Numbered from the stretch's first letter, positions 1-9,784 are shown. The stretch is 64,000 nucleotides of DNA from Methanotrichaceae archaeon (GCA_013178225.1 JABLXE010000010.1:62001-126000); one strand, 5' to 3'. Numbers and translations: made by a program. The notes: a model not told the origin generated them from the sequence alone.

Positions 1-1259
1 TGGATCTGTTGGAGCTTGACAGATCCATTCAAATAGCCACAGAGGCTGTTGCAGGGGGTGCCGACTGGATAGAAGCTGGAACTCCTCTCATTAAGAGCGA
101 AGGCATGGATGCTGTGCGCGAGATGAAGAAGGCCCTTCCGGGCGTAAAGATCGTGGCCGACATGAAGACCGTCGACACCGGAGCCATGGAGGTGGAGATG
201 GCTGCCAAGGCCGGAGCTGACATCGTGGCCATGCTTGCCGCAGCAGACAATTCCACCATCGAAGATGCCATCCGTGCGGCAAGAAAGTATGGCGTAGCTA
301 TTATGATGGATCTGCTGACAACTGAGGACCCTGTAGCTCGCGCGCGGGAGCTTGACCGTCTCGGTGTCGACTACATATGCGTTCATGTGGGCATCGATCA
401 GCAGATGACCGGCGGGGATACCATCGATCTGCTTAAGCAAATAGTAAAAGAGGTCAACACGCCGGTTGCAGCAGCAGGCGGAATTGGCGTCGAAACCGGG
501 CGGGAGGCCGTGGCCAACGGAGCGGCCATCGTGATCGTGGGTGGAAACATCGTCCGCAGCGCGGATGTAACCGGCTCGGCCAGGAAGATCAGGGATGCAA
601 TCGATCATGCCGGAGCTGCCGGAGCCCTGAAGCGGAAGAGCCTGCATGACGAGATGGTGGAAATATTTAAGGAGGTCTCCTGCCCCAATATTTCCGACGC
701 CATGCACCGTAAAGGAGCTATGCGCGAGATCTTCTCCGTCAACCGCGGCAAGAAGATCGTGGGGACTGCAGTAACCGTTCAGACTTTTGCCGGCGATTGG
801 GCCAAGACCGTTGAGGCCATCGACCTTGCCGGGCCGGGAAATGTAATCGTGATCTATAACGGCAGCAAGCATATTGCACCCTGGGGCGGCCTGGCCACGA
901 TGAGCTGCAAAGTCAAGGGCATAGAAGGTGTTGTGGTCGATGGTGCGGTTCGAGACATCGACGAGATCCGGAACCTGGATTATCCAATCTTTGCCACAGC
1001 TATGGTTCCAAATGCCGGCGAGCCCAAAGGCATGGGAGAGATAAACTCCGAGATCACCTGCTGCGGGCAGACGGTCCGGCCCGGAGACTACATCGTCGGA
1101 GATGATTCCGGCGTGGTGGTAATTCCCAAGGAGCGGGCCTACGAGATCGCCCGGCGAGCCAAAGAGGTGGCGAAGACCGAGAGCCGGCTGTTCGAGGAAA
1201 TCCGGCGCGGAAAGACGCTTTCCCAGGTGGTCAACCTCAAGAAATGGGAAAAGGTCTGA
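1..1259 (+). CDS. Bifunctional 3-hexulose-6-phosphate synthase / RraA-like protein (5' end outside window)
   Basis: The N-terminal half (about residues 1-200) is a TIM-barrel hexulose-phosphate synthase of the OMP decarboxylase superfamily, with the DMKTVDTG catalytic segment and the phosphate-binding AAGGI and IVGGNI loops. The C-terminal half (about 215-416) is an RraA/demethylmenaquinone-methyltransferase-like fold ([22 protein letters not shown]). This fusion is known in Methanosarcinales-type methanogens, where the synthase links formaldehyde and ribulose 5-phosphate to hexulose 6-phosphate; in archaea it mainly supplies pentoses for biosynthesis. The role of the RraA half is not established. 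The frame is open to the left edge (an in-frame TTG at 9 is unlikely to be the start), so the true start lies outside the window. Confidence 0.9.
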   Translation, partial: DLLELDRSIQIATEAVAGGADWIEAGTPLIKSEGMDAVREMKKALPGVKIVADMKTVDTGAMEVEMAAKAGADIVAMLAAADNSTIEDAIRAARKYGVAIMMDLLTTEDPVARARELDRLGVDYICVHVGIDQQMTGGDTIDLLKQIVKEVNTPVAAAGGIGVETGREAVANGAAIVIVGGNIVRSADVTGSARKIRDAIDHAGAAGALKRKSLHDEMVEIFKEVSCPNISDAMHRKGAMREIFSVNRGKKIVGTAVTVQTFAGDWAKTVEAIDLAGPGNVIVIYNGSKHIAPWGGLATMSCKVKGIEGVVVDGAVRDIDEIRNLDYPIFATAMVPNAGEPKGMGEINSEITCCGQTVRPGDYIVGDDSGVVVIPKERAYEIARRAKEVAKTESRLFEEIRRGKTLSQVVNLKKWEKV

Positions 1260-1376
1260 TGATAAGCTGTAAATAGATTGAGATAGTTCAAATTCCGAAT
1301 CAAGCAATAGAGGATCGAACGATATTAGTGACACTAACCGGTGGGTTACCCAAGTGGCGAGTTCGAGGAGACTTGT

Positions 1377-2267
1377 ATGGAATTAGAGGACATTATTACT
1401 AAATACCCACCCAGGCAGATAATGCTGATTCCACTGGCTGTTATAGCTCTGGCAATTATCATCCTGGGCGCGACTTATCTCAGCACGGGCTCACCCGTCA
1501 GGCTGGGAGTCGAGTTCACAGGAGGCACTCTTGTAACTGTGCCCACGACCGAATCACAAGGAGTTTTGGAAGAGAAGTTCTCCAGCTATCCCCTCTTGGA
1601 AGTGAGAAACATCGGCTCGAGATATATGATTCAATTCGGGCCCATGGATGACGCCCAGTATGAGGGGCTGGCGGAGTCGATCAACTCCGAGTACAATGAT
1701 GCGGAGATCCGGTACATGGGACCGATTTACAGCCAGGCACTTCAGCAGGAGGCTCTGAGATATATTCCACTATCCTTCTTGTTGATGGCAATTGTCGTAT
1801 TCGTGATATTTCGAGAGCCTTTTGTATCCGGCCTGGTAGTTCTCTGCGCTCTGGCCGATATCTTGATAGCTGCAGCCGCCATGAATGTGGTCGGAATCAC
1901 CCTATCGCTGGGAACCGTGGCCGCTCTGTTAATGCTAATCGGTTATTCGGTGGACACGGACATCCTGCTGTCCATGAGAGTTTTTAGGCGGAAGGGAGAT
2001 GTGGATGAAAAGATAATCGGGGCCATGGGCACCGGCATCATGATGACTACCACTACCGGGGCCGCGGTTCTGGCCTTATTCCTGGTTTCAAATCTTCTCT
2101 ACCTGGTGATACCGTCTTTCACCCGCATGTCAATCATCGCCGACATATCAACCGTCCTTCTGTTCGGCCTGCTGGCGGACATGATGAACACCTGGATCAC
2201 CAATGCCCAGGGATTGAGATGGTACGTTAGCCGGCCGGCAAAGAGCGCCAGGAGGCAGAGAAGATGA
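1377..2267 (+). CDS. secF: Protein-export membrane protein SecF
   Basis: SecF with SecD forms the RND-type membrane complex that assists Sec-dependent protein export. The protein has one N-terminal membrane helix, a periplasmic-type P1 domain beginning GVEFTGGT, then five C-terminal helices including the LIGYSVDTDILL motif diagnostic of SecD/SecF. The ATG at 1377 is preferred over a GTG at 1341 because GAGGAG lies 7 bases upstream and because MELEDIITKYPPRQ is a normal archaeal SecF start. The stop overlaps the secD start by 4 bases, giving the archaeal secF-secD order and likely translational coupling. Confidence 0.95.
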   Translation: MELEDIITKYPPRQIMLIPLAVIALAIIILGATYLSTGSPVRLGVEFTGGTLVTVPTTESQGVLEEKFSSYPLLEVRNIGSRYMIQFGPMDDAQYEGLAESINSEYNDAEIRYMGPIYSQALQQEALRYIPLSFLLMAIVVFVIFREPFVSGLVVLCALADILIAAAAMNVVGITLSLGTVAALLMLIGYSVDTDILLSMRVFRRKGDVDEKIIGAMGTGIMMTTTTGAAVLALFLVSNLLYLVIPSFTRMSIIADISTVLLFGLLADMMNTWITNAQGLRWYVSRPAKSARRQRR

Positions 2268-3973
2268 GCCTTTCAAGAGAAGCCTTAAGAGATCCAAGAA
2301 TCGTGATCTACATCGTTGCCGTGCTCCTGGCTCTGCTGTTTCTGACGCCTATTCCTAGCTACTTTGGACTGAACTCCGGGTTGAAGTACGGCCTGGACCT
2401 GGAAGGCGGATCATACCTGCAGCTTCAGCTGGAGGGAGCTGTTGTCCAGCTTGATGCCAATGCAGAGAGAATCTTGATGCAGCAGTTCAACGCTAGCTCC
2501 GTCGAGCAGCAGGGCGACAGCTACATCATCACGGTGCCCGGCGTGGTTTCCGAGAGCGTGCCTGACGGTATGGGCTATCCAGGGGCAAAAGTGGTGACCC
2601 GGGGTAACACTTCCAGAGTTACCATCATATCCTTACCGGAGTCGATAATCTCCAATTATCTGCAGAAGGCTCTGGACGCAGACGTAAAAGTTGTGAGCGT
2701 GGCACCGGTCTCCTATGAAATTAGGACTGCTGTCACCAGAGAGTCTCTCAACGATCTCCTGGCACCGGTCGGGGGCTCAGTCTTGCCCGGCGAGGATTCT
2801 TTCCAGGAAGGGGTCACCGCCGATACGGTAGACGAAACCAAGCGTGTCCTGGACTCCAAGCTCAACCGCCTGGGGCTGCAGGATATCAAGGTCCGGATCG
2901 TGGGCAACAATTTCGTACTCATCGATCTGGCAGGAGTGGATGTGGATACAGCTCAGGAGATTGTCGGCAAACCCGGCAAGTTCGAGATCCGCATCCAGAC
3001 TGAGGGAAATGAGACCATGCATGTCCTGTATGGTGATGCCATCGACTCAGTGGAAATACCCAGAGGCGATCAGAGCAGCATGTGGGGCGTTCCGTTTACC
3101 CTCTCTGAGGAGGGTGCCCAGCTGTTCAGAAAGATGGCCATCGATACGGGTGCGACCAAGGATCCAAAGGCTCACGAAATATCCATGGTTCTGGACAAGG
3201 ACGTAATCTTCAGCGCTCCGCTGGCCACAGATCTTGCAGCCAGCCTGGAGAAGGCTCCTACCAGAAACATGGTTGCAGAGGTGGGATCAGGTGATGCCGG
3301 ATCTGAGAAAGCCAGGGAGCTGTACATCCATCTGCGGGAAGGGGCTCTGCCGGTCAACGTCATGGTGATCGGCTCCGGCCAGGTGACTGCCGCCCTCGGC
3401 CAGCAGTTCAAGTTCCAGATAATTATAGCTGGAATACTGGCGCTTTTAGCAGTGGCGTTCATGGTTTACCGCCGCTATCATGAGGGCAGGATAGTGCTCC
3501 CCATGCTGACCACTTCTTTCTCTGAAGTGATCATGATGCTGGGAATCTGGGCCGCCATGGGATGGCAGCTCGATCTGGCATCAATTGCCGGCATAATCAT
3601 GGTGATCGGTACCGGAGTGGATCATCTGGTGATCATCACCGATGAGCTGCTTCGAAGCGGTGAGGCCGCAGCGTCAAGCGCCTCGCGGAGCATAAAGGAG
3701 CGTGCAGATTCAGTGGCCGAAAAGGCCCAAGAGAAGGCTGCCAAGGGAGCAGGTCCGAGCGGCAAGGTCTATCTGACCAGGCTTTCCAGGGCCTTCACCA
3801 TCATCCTGGGTGCGGCTGCAACGACCATAGCGGCAATGGCTCCGCTGCTGGTGATGGGCTTTGGAGCGCTGCAGGGCTTCGCCTTGATCATCATAATAGG
3901 CGTGCTAATTGGCGTGCTGATCGCCCGGCCGGCCTATGGAAGGATAATCGGCTACATCATGGCTGAGAATTGA
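2264..3973 (+). CDS. secD: Protein-export membrane protein SecD
   Basis: Partner of SecF in the proton-motive-force-driven export auxiliary complex. The N-terminal helix is followed by YGLDLEGGSYLQLQ, the P1 head domain, and a C-terminal bundle of membrane helices carrying IMVIGTGVDHLVIITDE, the archaeal version of the SecD TM4 motif. A hydrophilic insertion of about 40 residues rich in Ala, Ser, Lys and Glu (near 468-503) separates two of the last helices, as in other euryarchaeal SecD proteins. It ends just before a strong intrinsic terminator and so closes the two-gene operon. Confidence 0.95.
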   Translation: MSLSREALRDPRIVIYIVAVLLALLFLTPIPSYFGLNSGLKYGLDLEGGSYLQLQLEGAVVQLDANAERILMQQFNASSVEQQGDSYIITVPGVVSESVPDGMGYPGAKVVTRGNTSRVTIISLPESIISNYLQKALDADVKVVSVAPVSYEIRTAVTRESLNDLLAPVGGSVLPGEDSFQEGVTADTVDETKRVLDSKLNRLGLQDIKVRIVGNNFVLIDLAGVDVDTAQEIVGKPGKFEIRIQTEGNETMHVLYGDAIDSVEIPRGDQSSMWGVPFTLSEEGAQLFRKMAIDTGATKDPKAHEISMVLDKDVIFSAPLATDLAASLEKAPTRNMVAEVGSGDAGSEKARELYIHLREGALPVNVMVIGSGQVTAALGQQFKFQIIIAGILALLAVAFMVYRRYHEGRIVLPMLTTSFSEVIMMLGIWAAMGWQLDLASIAGIIMVIGTGVDHLVIITDELLRSGEAAASSASRSIKERADSVAEKAQEKAAKGAGPSGKVYLTRLSRAFTIILGAAATTIAAMAPLLVMGFGALQGFALIIIIGVLIGVLIARPAYGRIIGYIMAEN

Positions 3974-3983
3974 GAATTTAGCA

Positions 3984-4018
3984 GCAGGTCCATTCGGGCC
4001 TGCAGTTTCCATTTTTTT
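3984..4018 (+). terminator. Intrinsic terminator after secFD
   Basis: The 8-bp stem GCAGGTCC/GGGCCTGC (one T-G wobble) with an ATTC loop lies at 3984-4003 and is followed by a run of seven T at 4012-4018. It begins 10 bases after the secD stop. Confidence 0.75.
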
Positions 4019-4190
4019 GTGCAATTGATTCGTTAAACCAGGTGGCTTTCCAAGTATAGCAAAATTTTTGGTATAATTTAAAAAGTTGAATGCCGAAATA
4101 ATGTTAGTCCATATTTTCCATTTTTTCAGGATAGTTTATCTAGCTCGATCATCTCTTAGTTTCAATCTTCTTGGAAATGAGGAAACAGCT

Positions 4191-4220
4191 CAATAGCCCA
4201 CATCCCGCAGGTAGCCCTTC
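4191..4220. repeat. Left target duplication and left inverted repeat of the IS1634-type element
   Basis: CAATAG at 4191-4196 is the putative 6-bp target duplication; the same word recurs at 5905-5910. The inverted repeat starts CCCACATCCCGCA at 4197 and extends to 4220; it matches the reverse complement of 5881-5904 at 21 of 24 positions. Confidence 0.85.
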
Positions 4221-5904
4221 GACCATGAAACATTTTTATCCTGAAATGCTTTTCTAAAACCGAAAGGGAATAGGAAAGGGGCATGGGATGAAGGTATCGA
4301 CGTTATCGCTAGATCACTTAGGGTTAGTAGCTGGGATCTTCGATGAGTTAGGCATTTCAAAAGTCATCGATGAGGCAATGCCCAAAACCCGCAACTGCAA
4401 ACTTCAGCATTCAGCGATAATCAAGGGTTTGGTTATCAATGGTTTAGGTTTCACAGATCGCAGACTGTACATTTTCCCCAGCTATTTTGAGGATCTGGCA
4501 TTGGAAAAGCTCTTTGGCCCTGGCGTAGCCCCGGAAGACTTTAACGAAGATACAGTTGGCAGAACCCTTGATCGAATCAACCGATTTGGCTCGACAAAGC
4601 TCTTCAACTTGATAGCAATGAATTGCATGCAAAAATTGGCCTTCGGCACGCATCTACTTCATGTAGACACTACAAGCTTTAGCGTTCATGGTCAATATGA
4701 AGGAGATGATTGCCGACCTGCGATTGAATTAACCCTCGGCCATCCCAAAGATGGTCGATGGGATCTGAAGCAATTCGTTCTGAGCATGGTTACCAACCAG
4801 TGTGGCATTCCTCTTTTTGTACAGGCGCATTCCGGAAATAAATCCGATAAGAAGACTCTTGTCGAGACCATCGAACAACTCAAATCCAATCTGAACTTCA
4901 GCGATAAGATCTACTTCGTGGCAGATAGCGCATTCTTCAGTTCAGAAAACATCAACCTTTTAGGCGACAACACATTGTGGATCACTCGCGTTCCTTCGAC
5001 CGTCGGCGAGGCTAAGGATCTATTAAACCAAGACTTGGAGATGAAGACATGCTCAGATGATCGTTACAGCATCTTCGAGACTTCAGTAAACTATGGCAAT
5101 ATAGATCAAAGGTGGATTGTTGTTGATTCCAGAGATATGCATGCCAGAAAGGCAAAGACATTCGACCGACAAACCGCAAAAGGTCTTGTCCTAGCTCGAA
5201 AGTCCGTCAAAAAATTAGGGAACATCGTTTTCGCATGTGAAGCTGATGCGAGAAAGGCAGCAGATCGATGGCTATCGGAAAATCCTCGTTTTCTTCTCAG
5301 AAACGTGCGAACATCTATGATTTCCAGACGCATCGGCGCAAAGAGAGGCCGCCCTAAAAAGGACGAATCACTCGATATAGGTTATCTCATTGAAGCCGAT
5401 GTCGAGCTAAATGAACAGGTAATCGCAAGCCAGAGAGCTAGGCTCGGCAGGTTTGTACTGGCAAGCAATGATAAGAACATTGGCGGAGAGTTGATGCTCC
5501 AATATTATAAGGGACAAAGCGCTGTTGAAAAAGGATTCAGATTCTTGAAAGATAAGAGCTTTCGGGTGGCGGAGGTGTATCTCAAGAAGGAAGAAAGGAT
5601 TGAAGCCCTGTCTATGATTATGGTACTCTCCCTTTTGATTTACTCTATTGCAGAATGGATGCTCAGAAATCGGTTGAAAGAGACTGGTGAGACGGTGTTA
5701 AATCAGATTGGAAAGCCTACCAAAAGGCCTACTTTAAAATGGGTGTTCCAAAAGTTCAGAAATATAAACGAAGCTATTTCGAGTTGAAGAAATCGATTCA
5801 TCGCGAGATTATTAATATCGATGACGAGCAAAAGAAAATAGTAAAGCTCTTTGGCCAAGAATGTGAAAAATACTACTTCTGAAGGGAGACGTGCGGGATG
5901 TGGG
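4197..5904 (+). mobile_element. Insertion sequence, IS1634 family (about 1.7 kb)
   Basis: A 1708-bp element is bounded by 24-bp imperfect inverted repeats and a directly repeated CAATAG outside both ends. It carries one transposase reading frame on the plus strand occupying nearly the full length. Repeat length, duplication size and transposase type agree with IS1634-family elements common in methanogens. The intact target duplication shows insertion into former intergenic DNA between secD and the secreted-protein gene at 6462, without later end rearrangement. Confidence 0.85.
4288..5882 (+). pseudogene. IS1634-family transposase, frameshifted near its C terminus
   Basis: The N-terminal region resembles the DUF4277 segment of IS1634 transposases (DHLGLVAGIFDELGISKVID), followed by an RNase H-like DDE domain: first Asp in LLHVDTTSFS, second Asp in YFVADSAFF, and the Glu in SAVEKGFRFLKD. 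The first frame stops at 5785-5787 after 499 codons. The expected C-terminal ending (KIVKLFGQECEKYYF) continues in the -1 frame from about 5760 to the stop at 5880-5882. A one-base indel, or less likely a frameshifting site near CCAAAAG, therefore splits the last 35-40 residues. All three catalytic acids lie before the break, so residual activity cannot be excluded. Confidence 0.85.
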
Positions 5905-5910
5905 CAATAG
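5881..5910. repeat. Right inverted repeat and right target duplication of the IS1634-type element
   Basis: The right terminal repeat (5881-5904) ends in TGCGGGATGTGGG and is followed by CAATAG at 5905-5910, matching the word just outside the left end. The transposase stop codon overlaps the inner edge of this repeat. Confidence 0.85.
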
Positions 5911-6441
5911 GGAGGTTAGATTTAGATCTGGCAAGAGAAAGGCACTGGTTCCTTCCTATGCAAATGTCGCTTGAAGCTTCGATGCTTCGACGAAAAAGCT
6001 GCCTCGCAATTGGTTAGGTCCATATCGCGGTTCATTTTTGATATTTAGCGGGTTGAAATGCGTGTTCGTTGCAGTATGATGCATATTGTTAATTGAATTA
6101 TAATCTACTTTAATGAGAGTGGTGTAAGTTCTCATTAAATTCGATCTTTCTGCATTTATACCTCTGAAAATTTCTATTAGAATTTATACAGGTTGTTATG
6201 CAGGCTTCAATAAATCAATTATTTCACTATTGTGAGTATATATTGTCAATATTATCTCTATGATAAAAGATAAACCATCATCAGTTGATGAGAACTAATT
6301 TTTTTTGGAATTTTAACTTTTAGTGGTTTCTCTATCTGAGTATTATTCCGTATTTCGGGTACGCTGATCTATATCTACTGAATTAAATCGACCTCTTGCT
6401 TGGGTAGTGGCCGTACCTCGTTTGAATTGATATAGGCCGAT
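5911..6441. other. AT-rich intergenic region upstream of surface-protein copy A
   Basis: About 530 bases without a convincing reading frame. The AT-rich core (about 6040-6330) contains several TATA-like stretches and probably holds the promoter of the gene at 6462. A strong Shine-Dalgarno run, AGGAGGAGGT, follows at 6442-6451. Confidence 0.5.
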
Positions 6442-6461
6442 TAGGAGGAGGTAAGTCAACA

Positions 6462-7421
6462 ATGAATAAGGGATTGATGGCCCTTATTGCAGCTTTAGCT
6501 TTGTTAATTGGCGCAGCGTGTGCTGCCAATTACATGTACGAGAAGGCTTCAGTCAAGGGCGTAGGATACAAAAATGTAGAGATGATAGTCTCTACTCAGT
6601 ACGGCTTTTCCGGAGCCAAGCTGGTAGAAAAGGAATCAGGTTCCGGCAATGTGATCACTGAGAGAACCGAGCTAGAAGCGGAGAGACAGCTTGATCATGA
6701 TTACTCAAGACTTCCTTACGATTGCGACTATCCGACCGGCGGATGTCCCATGGATTACATCAACTTCACCAAGGAAGCAGAGTTCGAGTACATGCCTGTC
6801 TCCTACCAGACCGGCACCTATGATCAGAAGTGGATTGAGAAGCTGTGCGTTCAGAATTACCGCATCGGTGCAGTCCTGACCGAGATGTACACCCATGCTG
6901 AGCACCTGCAGAAGACAACTGAGGTCAAGACCAGGCTCTATGGATGGGACCCTGCTGAGACCATAAAGGATGTCGGCGACGTGTTCTTTGCTCCTGCTCC
7001 AATTAATAACGGTGGGACATTCGATCCGTCGAATCCGGATTCCAGCATGATATCCGAGACCTATAAAACGGGTTACTGGAAATATAAGGTGACTGAAAGC
7101 GGAGGATATGATGATTCTCTAAAGCCGCCAAACGGAAATTATGAGACCCCTTCGAAATCGGTAGTAGATCCCTCGGAGGAATGTAACGGTTGTTGCACCG
7201 GCGTTCTGGAGGCCAATCTCAACAGCAACGTGATCGGCGTTGCCCATATCGGCTGGCTGTCCAGAGATCCCATGGCTGAGAAGAACCTGAAGGGCAGGCA
7301 CGCCGAATACGGCCGATCGGTCGAGGATCTGACCGGCGTCTTCTCCATTGAGAAGTTCATTCAGCTCTGGGGCAACTCCACCTGCGGCGCAATCAGCGTT
7401 GACTGGCTTCCCTGCTTGTGA
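6462..7421 (+). CDS. Secreted conserved protein, variable-family copy A (possible envelope or sheath protein)
   Basis: This 319-residue protein has a clear Sec signal peptide (MNKGLMALIAALALLIGAACA). The mature part starts NYMYEKASVKGVGYKNVEM. It shares long near-identical blocks with the gene at 22082-22885: the first 60 mature residues, CPMDYINF to TEVKTR, and a C-terminal block from CCTGVLEANLNSNVIG to WLPCL. Two segments between these blocks differ in sequence and length; copy A carries about 60 extra residues rich in Gly, Pro and Asn. Several conserved Cys suggest disulfides. I do not recognise a named family. A constant frame with variable insertions, a signal peptide and a very strong ribosome site suggest an abundant envelope protein, and Methanothrix filaments have a protein sheath, but that link is speculative. 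Confidence 0.8.
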   Translation: MNKGLMALIAALALLIGAACAANYMYEKASVKGVGYKNVEMIVSTQYGFSGAKLVEKESGSGNVITERTELEAERQLDHDYSRLPYDCDYPTGGCPMDYINFTKEAEFEYMPVSYQTGTYDQKWIEKLCVQNYRIGAVLTEMYTHAEHLQKTTEVKTRLYGWDPAETIKDVGDVFFAPAPINNGGTFDPSNPDSSMISETYKTGYWKYKVTESGGYDDSLKPPNGNYETPSKSVVDPSEECNGCCTGVLEANLNSNVIGVAHIGWLSRDPMAEKNLKGRHAEYGRSVEDLTGVFSIEKFIQLWGNSTCGAISVDWLPCL

Positions 7422-7531
7422 ATGCAGGCTCCAGAGATATATTCGAAAAGGAGATCGCCCGGCGACAATCTGGGCCTCCCACCTCTTTTCTCAGGGATAT
7501 CGGGCCGGCAAATCTTATATGATCGTAGGGA

Positions 7532-7912
7532 TTGCTGGATCAACGTGATTTGGAGATGAGCCGCAAGTTCAAAGACCTCAGCACTCAGGATTTCAAAAAG
7601 CTGCCTAAGCTCTCCAGCGATCATGTGATGATCGGAGAAGAGAGGATCTTTTTGCATCTTTACAACCGAAAGAACATGAACTGGTATCTGGCTGAGTACG
7701 GGCCCATAAGCCAGAAGTTCTTCGGCTTCTTTGAAGATAAGGCAAACGGCCTTTTCTCCGGAAACTGCACGAAGGAAGACATTTTAAAGTACAGCGGGCG
7801 GGGTGACCAATGGGAGCCGATGGTGGACGAGAGCTGGCAACCGGTGGAGGCCAAGGAGATCGAGAAGCTAAAAGCCTACATAGCCATAATGAAGTGTCCA
7901 CCTGATTGGTGA
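7532..7912 (+). CDS. Hypothetical protein with DUF2958-like features
   Basis: A soluble protein of about 118-126 residues. The segment KKLPKL followed by FLHLYNRKNMNWYLAEY and KFFGFFEDK resembles the layout of DUF2958 proteins (LPKL, then WYxxEY, then FFGxF), which are often found on mobile DNA. The similarity is judged by eye and weak. The start is uncertain: TTG at 7532 follows GTAGGG, while ATG at 7556 has GGAG only one base upstream. It follows the secreted protein by about 110 bases in the same direction. Confidence 0.6.
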   Translation: MLDQRDLEMSRKFKDLSTQDFKKLPKLSSDHVMIGEERIFLHLYNRKNMNWYLAEYGPISQKFFGFFEDKANGLFSGNCTKEDILKYSGRGDQWEPMVDESWQPVEAKEIEKLKAYIAIMKCPPDW

Positions 7913-8249
7913 CCTGCCTATTCATCTTAAAGAATAATTAGGATGTTAGCTTAGAAACTGTGTTACTGAAATACGTGACGTACTCGCGCAATTTGCGGAT
8001 TGGCGTTCTCTGGGGAAATTTTTTGTATATCGGGGAATAGACCTGGCAGTTTGGCTGCATGCTTCTGTCATCCCTGATTATCTATGAGATATTATCATAA
8101 TGGTATAATAGACAAGCGCTAAGTGGCCTAGAAACCCAAAATTTTTAAATATGTAAATTGGCAGATCCATCTTTTATAAGCTCCTGAGCCTATGGGGGTT
8201 TTCCTAGGATATTGGTGGGGGGCCGGGAGCCGGAAGCTGGAGGATTGAA
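7913..8249. other. Intergenic region with likely promoter for 8250
   Basis: No supported gene. An AT-rich stretch near 8137-8160 (TTTTTAAATATG) is a candidate TATA region for the small gene at 8250, which is preceded by GGAGG. Confidence 0.4.
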
Positions 8250-8519
8250 ATGACGAAGTCCCGTAGCAAAAAAGAGAACAAACAGGGGGCATCCCAAGTG
8301 CCTGTTCCGGAGGAGGCCGAAGGAGCGTCCCTACATGCGGGACGGCCGATGGTTCGATCTGAGTCTGCTGGCTTTAAGGATGAATGGTTGGTTAGATACG
8401 AAGTCAATGATAAAGGAGTGGGCCATATTCTCCTTCCGCCCAGCCTGTCCGTCCTTTTGCAATCAGACCGAGTGTCTATAACGCCGTCTGCAGGAGGAAT
8501 CTTCATCCGGTCGGTTTAG
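8250..8519 (+). CDS. Small hypothetical protein, basic N terminus
   Basis: An 89-residue protein with a Lys/Glu-rich disordered start followed by a compact C-terminal region (EWLVRYEVNDKGVGHILLPPSL to GGIFIRSV) that could form a small beta-rich fold. The start is supported by GGAGG eight bases upstream. No signal peptide, no membrane segment and no recognised family. It stands alone between two promoter-bearing gaps. Confidence 0.55.
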   Translation: MTKSRSKKENKQGASQVPVPEEAEGASLHAGRPMVRSESAGFKDEWLVRYEVNDKGVGHILLPPSLSVLLQSDRVSITPSAGGIFIRSV

Positions 8520-8635
8520 CTGCCGGCCAAAGAGCACAACTGCCGGGGAAGACTTGCTAGGCCTTCCCTGCAACTCTATTCAGAGTACTTTTTTCAAAAA
8601 AGCCTCAGGGACGCTCTTTCCTGTGTCTGGGTGCC

Positions 8636-8643
8636 TATATATA
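8636..8643 (+). promoter_or_regulatory. TATA box for the pspA operon
   Basis: TATATATA lies 50 bases upstream of the pspA start, and a good AAGGAG site lies at 8679-8684. The spacing predicts transcription start around 8665-8670. Confidence 0.5.
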
Positions 8644-8692
8644 CGGTTAAAATAAAATACATACTTCAATTGAGTTTCAAGGAGTTGATGAG

Positions 8693-9388
8693 ATGGGCTT
8701 GCTCGATCGAATGGGCACCGTTGTCAAAGCCAAGATGAACAAGATCATGGATAAGATCGAAGACCCCAGGGAGACCCTGGATTATTCTTACGAAAAGCAG
8801 CTTGAGCTTTTGCAGAACGTGAAGCGTGGGGTAGCCGAGGTCACGACCTCCAAGAAGCGGCTGGAGCTTCAGAAGGCCCGGCTTCAGGTAAGCATAGATA
8901 AGGTGGACGGACAGGCCAAAGAGGCCATGAAGTCGGGAAGGGAGGACCTGGCCCGCATGGCTCTGGAGAGGAAAGTGGCCCTGCAGGCCCAGGCCGAGTC
9001 TCTGGATCAGCAGATCGTCGATCTGAACAACGAGCAGCAGAAGCTGATGGCTGCAGAGAGCCGTCTGGCCACCAAGGTGGAGTCCTTCCGGGCCAAAAAG
9101 GAGACCATCAAGGCCCAGTATTCGGCTGCAGAGGCCCAGGTCAAGGTTACTGAGTCGGTCACCGGCATCAGCGAAGAGATGGCCGACATAGGCATGGCTA
9201 TAGAGAGAGCTGAAGACAAGACCGAGAACATGAAGGCTCGCTCTGCCGCTCTGGACGAGCTGCTGGAGTCCGGCGTCCTGGAGGACTATTCCGGAGGAGA
9301 CCAGGTAGAAAAGGAGCTGGCAAAAATCAAGGCCAAGGGAACTGTGGATGAGGAGCTGTCGCGCCTCAAGGCCGAGGTGGGAAAATGA
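8693..9388 (+). CDS. pspA: PspA/IM30 family envelope-stress protein
   Basis: A 231-residue protein of the ESCRT-III-like PspA/Vipp1 family, which binds and stabilises stressed membranes. It shows the typical start MGLLDRMGTVVKAKMNKIMDKIEDPRE with the amphipathic N-terminal helix, then long heptad-rich helices (about 25-185). AAGGAG precedes the start by eight bases. The stop overlaps the next gene by 4 bases; the following protein is the PspA-associated PspAA, so the pair forms a translationally coupled operon. Confidence 0.92.
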   Translation: MGLLDRMGTVVKAKMNKIMDKIEDPRETLDYSYEKQLELLQNVKRGVAEVTTSKKRLELQKARLQVSIDKVDGQAKEAMKSGREDLARMALERKVALQAQAESLDQQIVDLNNEQQKLMAAESRLATKVESFRAKKETIKAQYSAAEAQVKVTESVTGISEEMADIGMAIERAEDKTENMKARSAALDELLESGVLEDYSGGDQVEKELAKIKAKGTVDEELSRLKAEVGK

Positions 9389-9663
9389 TCATCAGAATCA
9401 TGGGAGAAGGGCAGTATCGCATTGATAGCTGCTTCCTGGATCAGCTCAATGTAATAGACAACCGCATAGTCGAGCATGTGAGCAAAGGCGATCAGAAGGC
9501 GTATAGAGACGACCTGATGAGCCTGATTTCGACCATCAAGGAGAATGGAAAGCCGATAAATCCCGAGGATATCGTCTCCTCCAATCTGATCGTTCCCCCG
9601 CAGGACCTGACCTTCGATGAAGCTCAAAAGATCTTCAGCGGGCACGGGCTGATCGAAGACTGA
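9385..9663 (+). CDS. pspAA: PspA-associated protein PspAA
   Basis: A 92-residue PspAA-domain protein beginning MIIRIMGEGQYRI, with LDQLNVIDNRIVEHV and a conserved VPPQDLTFDEAQ segment near the C terminus. PspAA domains are known as partners of PspA in archaea and actinobacteria; their biochemical role is not settled. Coupling to pspA through ATGA and the terminator after it define a two-gene stress operon. Confidence 0.85.
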   Translation: MIIRIMGEGQYRIDSCFLDQLNVIDNRIVEHVSKGDQKAYRDDLMSLISTIKENGKPINPEDIVSSNLIVPPQDLTFDEAQKIFSGHGLIED

Positions 9664-9682
9664 AATGCTTCCCGGCGGATTT

Positions 9683-9764
9683 TGCTCCGGGCTACAGGCC
9701 AAATGTTCCAGCTACAAGCTATATGCTCCAGCTACAAGCTATATGTTCCGGGCTACAGGCTAAA
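9683..9764. repeat. Four tandem 20-21-bp imperfect repeats
   Basis: Units start at 9683, 9704, 9724 and 9744. The two central units share CCAGCTACAAGCTATA and the outer two share CCGGGCTACAGGC, giving an ABBA order. They lie between the pspAA stop and its terminator, so they would be transcribed into the 3' untranslated region. Confidence 0.8.
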
Positions 9765-9784
9765 TGCTTCGCATGCATGAGAAG

